DNA of 64,000 nt from Ipomoea triloba (lineage: Eukaryota; Streptophyta; Magnoliopsida; Solanales; Convolvulaceae), in the NCBI RefSeq assembly GCF_003576645.1, contig NC_044916.1:5208071-5272070 (forward strand), read 5' to 3'. The position numbers and the translations under genes were made by a program. Shown here piece after piece: positions 1 through 11,162 of the stretch. The notes beneath the pieces were generated by a model. The model had not been told where the DNA came from. It saw nothing but the letters and a program-made list of their open reading frames with translations, and searched no databases. Positions within the stretch are counted from its first letter, which is position 1, and every line of letters begins with the position of its first letter.

Positions 1-3000
1 TTTAATGTTAAAGCATGATTTGGCAGGCCTGAAGCTCTAATAGTGTTTAAGAATTCAGGTGTATGGACATTTGCAAGTACAGTAGAAGAACCATCAGCTT
101 TGCAAGCTGTGTCAGAACTGAAATATGTCTTCCCTTCACCTATAGTCAAGTCGGACATATATTCATTTACTTCATTGACAACTTGTAATGTTGGTGCTAA
201 AATAGCACTGCTATGAAAGCAGCTATCATCAATTATACCACTGTTGAACTGAGGGAAAGTACTATTAACAATAGTTGCAATAGGATCACCATTACATTTC
301 AACAACATTTGAGAAGGGATATCAACCTCAGCGTAACCATCGTTATCTTCGCCAATAGTACCATCACCTATTGAAGAAAGCCAGTTTGCAAATTCTTCCA
401 TTCGTTGTTGATCCAAACCAGGTTGCATACTATTTAACCTCAAATTCTTTGTTAGGCGCATAACTTTGCAATGCTTCCAAAGGTATGATGAATTGATAGC
501 TGAAGAAACAATGTCTTGTCTTGATCCTTTTGGCACAATAGGTAAAATTTGCCTAAAGTCACCTCCGAATACCACTGTTTTACCTCCAAATGTCCTATGA
601 CAACTGTCTTGATTAACAAATCTTAATATATCTCGCATTGTTCGACTGTCTTGATTAACAAATCTTAATATATCTCGCATTGTTCGATCCAAAGCCTCAA
701 AACAGTGCAATATATCTCGCATTGTTCGATCCAAAGCCTCAAAACAGTGCTTGTGCATCAGCATTGTTCGATCCAAAGCCTCAAAACAGTGCTTGTGCAT
801 CATTGGTGCTTCATCCCAAATTATCAACTTCGCTGCAACAATGAGATCTGCCAACTGGCTAATTATCAACTTCGCTGCAACAATGAGATCTGCCAACTGG
901 CTACCTTGATGAATATTGCAAGTTGACTCTTCATTGATAGAAATAGGTATTGCAAATCTAGAGTGTGCTGTCCGTCCTCCCGGCAAAAGCAAAGATGCTA
1001 TACCACTGAATGCCACATTGATAGCTATTTGACCTTTAGCTCTAATATAAGCTGATAATGCCCTCCAAAGAAATGTTTTGCCAGTACCACCATACCCGTA
1101 AACAAAGTACAATCCACCCTTGTTAGAATAAACATCAGAAATAACAGCATCATAAATTGACCTTTGTTCATCTATAAGTTGAGCATGAAGTAACTGACTT
1201 TCTTTAGCAAGCAACTCACGATCGTATGATAACTCTTCCAAGATCAACCTATTGTTAGTCGTAAGAGACAATTCTTCTGAGACTAAAGGCACGTCTGGAA
1301 AATCCTTCAAACTCTTATTGTAAAGTAATAGCAGTTTTTCCAACTGTATCAGTGCAAACTCCTTTTTTTCTTGGTCGTTTAGAAACAAATCTGAGGAATT
1401 AAAATTATAAATTTGTTAGTTAAAAGAAAGGCTAATTTACAATGTAATTAAGATAATATACATCATTTGATGTTAAGAAAGTATGGACAAATGAATACCT
1501 TGATCATTTAATACTTTTCGTCGATTGTATTGAGCATCTTCTGCCAGATATGTCCAAACCTCGTTCCAAACATATTCAGGCCTCCCCATTGTGTTTGCCA
1601 TTAAAAGTGTGACAAACAACTTTCTTAGTGAATGTGCAGTAGACCATTCGCTAGCTTCCTTAATTGCATCAATGTACTCAAGATCATCATCTAGTAACCC
1701 ACGGGCATAACATGCATCCTTAAAAGTGTTGTACTCTTTTCCATTATATGTTTTGATGTCTTCAAAACTCTGAGGTCCTCGAACTATGTTCAATAGGCAA
1801 CGAAGATAATAAAGCTCCCCAGTACCAGGTGGTACGTAAAAAATACGACCAATTGAAAAACCACGTTGCCTTGGCTGCCATTGCCGCACATTTTTTTTCC
1901 AAACAAATTTATTCGGCATTTCAATATAACATAGCAATCTCGCTTCAGAGTATTTCTTGTTAGCTTCAAACCATTCAGTAAACATGCTTTCGCCCAAGGT
2001 CTGTCGATTCAAAATGGTTTCCACATCTTCATCGTTTTCAAAGTATACTGTTTGGCTATCTGGCAAGTGGAAACTAAGTCGCTCCACAGCTGGAGTTCTG
2101 CATTGTATGTCATAGCTAAGTAACCGACAAGTAGCCTCTGAAGCTGAAACATACCTACAGTCATAGTACATGTTTATCTCATCAACAACCTCAACACCAT
2201 TACCTTCTGTGGAACTTCTATAGAATTCGGCAGTGACTCGATCATTGCCTTTGTTGATATACTTGAATAAGTACTTGATAGATCTGGACTGGTTGCACCA
2301 TTCAACATTCAAATGTGCCCTGTACCTCAACAACAAATATCTGTATGAGGCACCACATACCTATTGTCCATTTGAATACCATTCTTTGTTATTGTTCTTC
2401 CATCATCACGTCTTCTATATATAGAGTATCCATCTTGATCAAAACTTGATGAATCAACAAATCTTTTGGGGAAGTATTTGGTACATCGTCCATTGACCAT
2501 GCAAGGTGAGTTAGATCTAGCAACACCGCAAGGACCATGCACCATGAATTCTTCGACAGCCTTATAGTAATCTTTATCAATCTCTATATCAGGAATTTCC
2601 GCTGAAATGAATTTATCAATGGAATAAGGAGATGATTCAATCCTGTTGGATCCAAGAAACAACAGGATATGTGCGTGTGGTAGTCCTCTTTTTTGAAATT
2701 CAATTGTGTATATTACTGTTCAATACAAAAAAAAATATTAAATTAATATCAAAACAATTGAAAAATGGCATACTACAATGATAAGTAAACAATGAATTAG
2801 TGACTTACATGCTTTGACGAGACCAAAGAGTTCTCCTGATTTTAATTCTTTAACCAAACTATCAAGCTTCATTTTGAAGACGCGACTAACAATATCGGGT
2901 CTATCTTCTGTCCGCAAACCTCTAACTTCAATAAACCGTTGGATTTCATGCCACTTTGGGTTACATGTAAATGTAATGAATAAGTTTGGATAGCCTATCC

Positions 3001-5405
3001 AACGACATATAGCCATGGCATTTTGGTAGTTTTGTATCATATACCTTGCACCTCCTGTAAAGCTTGATGGTAAGATAATTCTCTTCCCTTGGGTTGAAGG
3101 GTCTATATCTCCCCTAAATAATGCATCTGACAACCCTTTGTATTGTTCACAACGCAATGCCTTCTGATTGTTTCTTATAAACATAAGTCTACCAGATTCA
3201 ACCATTATATTGTATAAGCATCGACCAAGAATTGTTGAAACAATCTCTTTGAATGCAACAATGTAGAAAGTTCACTTCTCCTTTCTTGTAACCTAAAAGC
3301 AAAATACTCCCGTGGTGTTAAACGTTGCCTTGATCCAAGTAGTTGACTACGATTAGCTGCAAATTGGATGTCATCCCTATACCCATCCTCTCCATATGGA
3401 AACAAAATTGGATATTGCATAGGTAAGTAAGCAGGGTTGTGTTCACTGATTCTTTTGAGTTTCCCTGATTTTGACTCCACCAAAATATCGCGAAAACCCA
3501 TATCTGGATCTAGGTCACCAACTATCAATGCAGCCACCTCAGATACTGTAGGTAAATTATAGGTCCTAGCATCCTTGCTCATCTTCCCTAGCAGTCTCAT
3601 TTTTACCTCAGTTCGTGAGTTGTTATGAATCTCAGACCTAGCCATTCTAAATGACTTAACCAGTACATTGTTGTCATCCAGTGCTTTTTTTATGTCGTTT
3701 ATCACCTCTAGGTGTAAAGAAGTTGTACCGCTTTCATGCCTACATAGAAAAAAAATGAATTAAATTCTTTTATTTGATACAATAACAAAATAAGATGATG
3801 AAATAAGAATAGGTGTAAGAGTATATGTGCATACCTTATTGAATCAACACGATTGTTAATCTCATTCTCGGTGTCGTGAATGTACAATTGGGCAAATTTT
3901 GGTTGAGCACCATCCATGGGCAGCAAACTACCTATCAAATGGAAGTTCTGGTCGTTTATACGGTAGACAGGTGGACCACCACCATTGTTCACTGTCCTGT
4001 CTACTTTCCCACCCATTGAAGTAAAACAGAACATATTGTTGTAAGACCTAATATTTTGCAAGAAGTGGCTTCTCTTCGGACCATCCGTAAAAAATAGATC
4101 ATATAATTCTTTTGGTGGTTTTGTGAGAGGTGGTAGTTTTATCTTTCCATGTCCACAACACAATGAATATTTAGTAATACCATTAAGATATAACTTGTTC
4201 AACTGTTCCTCGTACCAACAAAGTGCCCCACAATGTAAGCATGAATCACAAGCATCACCAAAGTCGGCATAATCAACTATAATAAAATGAACAAAGTTTA
4301 AGTTGTAACCCAAAAAAAAAACAATTATTTGTAGCTAGCATATATTTAAAAAATGAGAAAAAACAAATACCAGGTAAAACATCTGGGATGATATATTCCT
4401 GTTCGCTACATTCATTGAAGTCGCTGTGGAGGTTACGGCCATCAGAAGCAGACCGATTGTTTGCATTGATTAATCGACTACTTGGTTTTTTGATTAAGTT
4501 AGTGATAGATTCACTATAACCTGAACAGAGTAACCACATGTTTAGGGTAACAATTAAAATTTCCAATAAAATTTGTATACTATAACTATATTTGACTAAC
4601 AAAAAAAAAGAGTAAAGATTATTAAATTATATACCAATACCGGCATGTGTTGTAGAAGGCCCAACTTGACCGTCTATATGTGGTTGGTTAATTGCAACAT
4701 TTTCTAAAAGAATTGAAGACATCCATAATACAAACCATCAGTCAAGCAACCAAGTTTTTAAAAACTATGAAATACAATTTCTAATAATCTATTATATTTT
4801 GATAAGTAAGTTTTTTTAAAAAAATACATACCATTAGTCAAGACACTATTTGGAGTACGGAGACTTGGTTGGAGTACACGTCCTACTCTTTGATGAGTGT
4901 GACTACCAGTAAGGGATTCCATTGTTAAATCTGTAGCCATAAGCTCCGAACCGTTAAAATAATAAGTTTACTAACTGTTAACAACATATTTATTAGTTTT
5001 CGGCAAGATTTCTCATTAATAATTTAATGAAACAATTCTAACAAATTCACTTTGTAACTTTAATTAAAAAGCATATTAAAGACAAAGATTTCATTAACTA
5101 TACCTGTAGCCTGGTTTACTGGCGGGGTGCTCGAAATTGCAGATAAGGGTGTGCGATTATGAACGTTACGAACACTAACTTCTTTTGAGCATACTAATAA
5201 GACATTACATAAGTGTTATTCGAATTACAATGTAATAGTACAGTTAAAAGAAAATGAAGTGAGTACTAACCATTAGTTAATACGCTCAACGGCGTAGATA
5301 AGGATGCTTGAAAAACTCCACAGAAAGGTCTAGGAGTCTTATAAGATGATAACTGGCTTTGTTGTGGTGGATTGCTATTCTCATGACCCAACGAATTTTC
5401 ATTTT
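1..5405 (-). pseudogene. Helitron RepHel (Rep/PIF1-like helicase), 5' exons to helicase core, cut off by window edge
   Basis: This encodes the rolling-circle transposase-helicase of a Helitron. Read on the minus strand it has small N-terminal exons (about 5405-4370), a Cys-rich start (CLHCGALCWYEE, near 4240), the Helitron-like N domain (3705-2815), the Rep HUH motif GLPHAHILLF near 2680, the SRSIKYLFKYINKG block near 2270, and a PIF1-type helicase from about 1390 leftwards with Walker A GYGGTGKT near 1090 and Walker B IIWDEAPMM near 810. The reading is broken twice. Near 3205 there are five extra bases (ATATA) between DAYT and MVES, and near 2350 one base is missing before RYLLLRY. Four 14-codon duplications at 603-902 are probably assembly artefacts. 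The C-terminal helicase part lies beyond base 1. Family assignment is secure; decay is inferred from the frameshifts, which could partly be sequencing errors. Confidence 0.88.
603..902. repeat. Four exact 42-bp tandem duplications in the RepHel helicase
   Basis: Pairs 603-644/645-686, 667-708/709-750, 719-760/761-802 and 819-860/861-902 are each perfect and exactly 42 bp. They overlap one another as a walk along the gene. Removing one copy of each restores the conserved helicase protein (WDEAPMMHKHCFEALDRTMRD). Identical length and identity point to joined contigs with unmerged overlaps. Confidence 0.9.
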
Positions 5406-5698
5406 CTATAAACACAAAAAAGAAAAGAATTATTTAACTGTAATTATTATAATATTTTACTATAACAAATAACTTATATATAGCTAGTAATGATCTATAA
5501 TGTATTTCCATAATGATTGAATACATGTTTTTTATGATTTAACAAATATAAAAACACAAAAAATATTATTAATGTTAGAGAGTACTAATAACCTTAAATT
5601 TAAAATGTTATTATAAGGCCACAAAGTATCTATATATCTATATATATAATAATAATCTATATAATATATATCTACAACAATATCTATAATCTATAATC

Positions 5699-5733
<35 letters not shown>

Positions 5734-6530
5734 TATAAGGAAAGCGTCTGTGATTGTTGGCCTAACCCTCTACCACTTTCCCCTTTCTGCGATTTCTATC
5801 TTTGAGCGATAGAAATCTGGAAACATCACTGATCCAAACGCCGTACTTTAGCTCTGTTTGTGGTAAAACTCTCGATCGGTTAGCCTGCAATTGCAGCAGT
5901 TCTAGCCTTTCGATGTTTGTTAACCTAGAAAGTGGGAATCAGAATTTTGTGTTGACGCCGGTGATGTAATCCGGCGCGGTTGGTTGCAGAGCTATGCTAG
6001 AGCATACATTTCGGAGATTTTGGGTATATTTTTGTTCTTTAAAATGTTTACCTGCTAATTTTAAGATTATAGTACCGATTTCTCCATTTCATTTACGAAT
6101 TCTGTTCCTTGGTATCAATTCTTACAATATCCTAGTTGTATTAGTAATCTTAACCTTAGATTTGGTCCAAATGTTCATAAATATATACCTTAGTAGTAAA
6201 GTCCACCGTAGGACTTCAGTTTAGTACCTTTAGGGTTTATTTGGGATTGCATGGTGATGAAATCCTAAAATTGAAATGGTTATAGTCGATTTGTGAATTT
6301 CTAAACTGCAAGAACAGTCCTAAATTGCCAAAAATGCAATTTAGTTAGGTCCTTGGGGATAATTTTGCTAAACTAAAGCTGTGTAAGTTAATGTGTATGT
6401 ATTCTTTATTTTGCTATAAAATTTGATTTTCTACTATTCTTAACAGTGGATTATAAAGATCTATAGACGTGATAGAGTGCTGGTTCATCAAAATGAATCC
6501 GAAAAAAGATAAGTTATTGTTTGCTAGGTT
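5406..6530. other. Helitron-internal non-coding DNA
   Basis: AT-rich sequence between the RepHel 5' exons and a MITE. It holds an (AAT)n microsatellite at about 5700-5736 and TA-rich runs at 5620-5700. No conserved coding sequence is seen. The true start of RepHel may lie here, because the exon at 5270-5405 begins at a splice acceptor rather than an ATG. Confidence 0.5.
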
Positions 6531-7005
6531 CATGGTTGAAAAAATCGCCCGAGCGCCTAGCCGGGGATTAATCGGCGCCTAGGTGTCCGTGTATTTTTTT
6601 ATTTTATTTTTTATTTTTTAAAAATTTGTTTAAGTATTTTTAATTTTTTAAAGTCTAATAATTATAAATTATATAATACTTTAATAGTTAATACTAAAAT
6701 ATTAAATATTAACCTAAAAAATATCTAAAGTTTGTACAATTTAAGATTATTTCGCTTAAAATGATGTTGTTTTGAGTGAAATAACCCATTAAAAAAAAAG
6801 AGCAATAGTTAATCGACCGACTAGAAGGCCTAGTCGGTGCCTAGTCGGTCTAGTCGACGCCTAGGCGGAGCTTAGGCGGCCTAGGCGGTCGCCTAGCCGG
6901 CCAGCCGCCTAGACCACCATTTAATGTGATACGCTAGGCGGTCGACCAGGGCCTAGCATCTAGGCGGGGATTAATCGACGCCTAGGCGGGATTTTTGCAA
7001 CACTG
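6531..7005. mobile_element. hAT-type MITE with 8-bp target-site duplication
   Basis: A 475-bp non-coding element flanked on both sides by the identical 8-mer GCTAGGTT (6523-6530 and 7006-7013). Its ends are inverted: CATGGTTGAAAAAATC on the left and GATTTTTGCAACACTG on the right, the latter reading CAGTGTTGCAAAAATC on the opposite strand. The interior has an AT-rich core and many copies of the motif CCTAGGCG. An 8-bp TSD with CAGTG-type ends is the hAT signature. Two more copies occur in the window (36621-38392 and 46854-47259). It carries no transposase. Confidence 0.88.
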
Positions 7006-7013
7006 GCTAGGTT

Positions 7014-8723
7014 ACAAAAATTCTACATCCTACTATGTTTATGTAGCACCAACTAATTTGTGCTACTCTGTACAGATATTCCAGGTTTTTAGAGTATAGA
7101 GAAGTTACATCAAATTGCAGATAAGCTGCAATACAGGTCTTGTACAGATGCAGTTTTGGTTCATGTAATGAGTACGAAAAAAGATAAGTGTTTTTTTCCT
7201 AGTTTTGCATACTTTTCACCAGCATAATAATTTTTTTTGGTACTAATTACTAAGCCTTTGTACAGATATTAAAGATTCCTAGAGTACAAAAGACTATGCA
7301 GCAAAGATAAGATACCAAACTTTATTCCTAAGCTCTAGCACATAGATGTAATCAGATGTAATAGTTGAGAAGTACAGACTTAGTAAATTGAAACTTAATA
7401 TACATACCTTTGTTGTCTGCTCCTTGCTTGCGTTTAGTTCCTATGACTGTAGATTTTGTCAACCTCTTCATTCCTTAATTGTGTTTGTTTAGAGAGTATG
7501 TTGTAATGTGTTTGCGATTGTAAAGTGAAATGAAGCTGGACTTACATTGAGGCATTTATAAAGTGAAATGAAGCTGGGCATCCATTGATCATGTAATCAT
7601 TAAATGATATTGCCATGGGAAGGCCAATAGTTGAAATCATTATGAATAAATATTTGTGTGCTATTTAATGTTAGTTTTCTTAATAATTGGGACAGTTGTG
7701 TGTGCTGCTTTGCAGAACACTTATAAGTTTTTAATAATCAATCATGTTTTCAAAAAATAGAATTAAAATATCATAAGATCATATTTGAATGGTACATTGC
7801 TGTTTTCACAGATACTATAGCTTATCTTACCTTCCCAAATTTAATACTCTAGTCATGGTTGAATAAATTTTTTTATATTAATTGTTTTAAGTTCATTAGA
7901 ATAATAAATAAATTTTGATTAAGCTATAGTTCAACATTTGTACAGGTCCCAAAAAATGGAAATTGAGAAGAAGACATTAATGTAAGAGCTGACAGACATT
8001 GATGTGAAGGACTTAAGGTGATTTTCTTGGTTTTTTAATTCTTAATATACACAGTGCAATGTCTACATGTGTTTATCTGCTTGTTGTAACTTTTTATTTA
8101 GTGGGTGTATTATATATAGAGTACTTAGTTGTGTAATTGGCCTTAGTGAATGCATTTTAGGTTGTAACTTTACGCTCAAGTTGGTGTAATATTGTATAAA
8201 GAAAAAGAATGGTCTTTTTTATAAAAACCGTTAGTACATTTCTAATAAGTAAGTACAGTATTGCTTATTTAAAAGATCTTAGATGTAAAAAAAAAACAAA
8301 AACAAAAAAATTTTTTTAAAAAGTATCTAAAATGGCACTAAAATGGCCTTTCTAAATAGAGTAAAGAAATTGGTTAACTATATCTAAAACTGGATTTTGT
8401 TGCTTTGTCTTCTTTTCACTTGGTGGTTCACAGTACATCCTTGCAAAATGTATATTGCTTCGAACTGCTTTGTCTTGTATTTCTTGCTGCCATATTCGTA
8501 GTTGTAGGTGCTTTTAAACTGCCTAACTTAGACCTGCAAAACTTTACAAACAGCAATAACAAAATAGGAGAAGGGTAACTTAATAATAAAGTAGTTCTAA
8601 GATTAAAAAAAAAAAACAGATATCAAAAGTTACAACCCAATCGAATGTCTGCAAATGTCATCACACAACACATTTAGAACGAATGCCTACAATCACAAGT
8701 TACAACCCCTCCACATTCAGAGC
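7014..8723. other. Non-coding DNA between MITE and RPA-like gene
   Basis: AT-rich DNA with no ORF of recognisable family and no clear repeat boundary. It probably belongs to the Helitron body, lying between its two same-strand genes. Confidence 0.4.
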
Positions 8724-11162
8724 TCAGTTTTTTGAGTTTTGGTCAAATCCTAATTCACTATCCTTTTCCAGCTTGATAATAGCAGTGTGTGTCTTCTTCT
8801 TTGGACACTGGGTGGATGAAAACTCATCCAAAAGCCTTCTTTTAACTGCTTCACTATCATTGCCACCACCTTTAGCCATTTGAGTTAATGCATTTGGCAG
8901 AGGACTTTCAACCTCTTCATCTGGAAAAAAAAAAAGCCCTAACACATAATAAATAGCAAGAGTTAGACGACCTTGAAATTTGTAAAAAATGTGAAGTTTG
9001 TGAACTCAAAATTTAAAAAAGTAATTACCGCATCAGAATCTAAGTCATCATCCAATGGCTCAACAGAATTAGTTGCCTTCTGCTTAGTATCATTCACCAG
9101 CCCAGGACAATACTGGTTCAAAACCGCACTGTCATCTTTGATTTGCATGATTGGAAAAGCAAGGTTGCGTTTCTCTAATCGATCCCTCTCAACATTAATC
9201 TTGAATAGCATTCCTCTACCAACCAATGATTCAATTTCTTTAGGAATTTTGGTTGGAACCTGCATTTTAAGCCAAAGTTACTCTGTAATTTTCCTATTTT
9301 CAATAGGAAAAGCTTGTGCTAGAGCTTAGAAAGGAAGTAATAAAATGCTTACCTTTGGCTGCATAGCCTTAAGCTCTTCAGCTGTGATGCCCCCCAATAG
9401 CTCAAGTGCCTCACGATCCCAAAGTAAGAATGGTGCATTACCTTTGGCATCATACACTCTAATTTTTATCTTATATCTTAACTTAGGTTTATCGCAGTGA
9501 GTTCCACACTTACCACATACATACATCCCACCCCTTAGATCTACCTTTTTATTACACCTAGCTCCTATGCAAGAAAGATAATACCAGTCAATCAAATTAC
9601 AATCTAGCTCCAGAATAATACATGGCACCCAATATTCCCTAGTCTGCAAATGAATCCAATCATTGTGTTAAAAAAGTTTTTAATGAAACTTGAAAATAAT
9701 ATACCAATAAAGACTCTAAAGAAATGTACCTCACTCCTTTCAAAGAGTTCAGAAATGGTACTTAAAACCATATTAGAACTGCTTTGATCACCCAAAGTGT
9801 AAGTTGAATAACTGAGGCTGGAATTTGATGTGATGCTCTTCAAAGGAGTTGGTTGATTACATAGTCTAATAAAAAGCATGTTGACAATTATAAAAAGAAA
9901 CACTGCAAATTTTATAGACAGGAAAGCACTACAGTTGTATAAAAAAGTGTAACTATTAAGATAGAAGATTACCTGTCTTTGAAATCAGTAAACTCATCGC
10001 AGTCCTGGTTAAACAACAGTTGGGTTGCATCATAGGAGCTACAAATTTTGACTTCTCCACCTGCATTTTAACGAAGTTTATATTTTCAGGTACCACGTGG
10101 TTGAAAGGTACTCCATGTAACAGAAAAATCAAATGGCTCACAGAAAACAAATGGCTCACAGAAAAGGTAATTCAATCTACTTACTGTTTTCTGGCACTTT
10201 AACCCTACACATTTGAATAAGCACAATGACTGGTTCTTTTAAGTCAGATTGGCAAAAGGGCATGACCTTTTCCACATGCTGATCCCATACTGTACATTTC
10301 AGTTGAATGCCCCTGATAATGCAAGTGGGATAAGTTGAGTTGAGTGTAGAAGGTATAGTAAATGCTATATTTATAACTGTAGACTTATTTTAAATCCTCG
10401 ATTACAAAATCGATCAGTTTAGAAGGCCTCCCATTGATAAGCTTATCCAATGGTGAGAAGATTTGCACCACACGACCAATGACATCTGCCATTAAACAAA
10501 GTATAGTCAATAAGATATATGATTAGAGAGTAATATGACTATTTAAGTAGAAAAAAATAACAAAACAGTATAACATACCAATCAAAACCTTTGGATCAAT
10601 TCCTTCTAGACTCTTGATTGAGTCAAAAGTCTGCAAACGAAACATTTTTCTAGGAAAATCTACACCTTTGTATTCTTTGACCAGGGTTTTATGATAGTAC
10701 TGCAACATGAACGCACTACTACAGGTCCTATAGGTATAGATAGGACTGATTACCAGGAAATTTTTGATGCAATAGGCATGTCCTTCTATGAATGAGTTAG
10801 TAACAGAAACATTGTTCCCTGGAATATTCAAATGCACATAGGAACCCTATAACAGCAAAAAAAATTTATTTACAGTCAGAAGAACTTACTGTTAGTGAAG
10901 GAAGTATTTATTTACAGTCAGAAGAACTTACTGTTAGTGAAGGAAGTTTAAGAAAAACTAATACTGTTACCTCTTCATCATGGAATACACATTCCCTAGA
11001 TCTGACTTTGTCATCTTCATCATGGAATACACATTCCCTAGATCTGACTTTGTCACTGTATCTGCTTTGTACAATATCGTAGGTACGTATCAGGCGCAAT
11101 CTCATGGCAGCAATAGTCTTCCTATCATCAATATCACGCGCAAGGATGTACATTGGAGCCAT
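8724..11162 (-). CDS. Helitron-associated RPA70-like single-stranded DNA-binding protein
   Basis: A replication protein A large-subunit homologue of the kind carried by plant Helitrons; it would bind single-stranded DNA. It starts at ATG 11162 (MAPMYILARDIDDRKTIAAM). Likely exons are 11162-10971, 10846-10579, about 10485-10390, about 10318-10190, 10070-9970, 9885-9731, 9645-9352, 9262-9030 and 8920-8724. The first exons form an OB-fold (RECVFHDE, then YCIKNFLVISPIYTYR). The 9645-9352 exon is the C-terminal RPA domain with zinc-ribbon cysteines (CIGARC then CGKCGTHC). The exon 3 donor reads AA-ATAAGT instead of AG-GTAAGT, so that intron may not splice and the gene may be inactive. Two 42-bp duplications (10864-10947 in intron 1, 10972-11055 in exon 1) are likely artefacts. 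Same strand as RepHel, upstream of it. Middle exon ends are approximate. Confidence 0.8.
10864..11055. repeat. Two exact 42-bp tandem duplications in the RPA-like gene
   Basis: 10864-10905/10906-10947 and 10972-11013/11014-11055 are perfect 42-bp pairs of the same kind as at 603-902. The second doubles the peptide DKVRSRECVFHDE. They are interpreted as assembly duplicates. Confidence 0.9.

Noticed and set aside
705..926. Plus-strand 73-residue reading frame
   Set aside because: Antisense to the conserved PIF1 helicase and made of the 42-bp duplicate copies.
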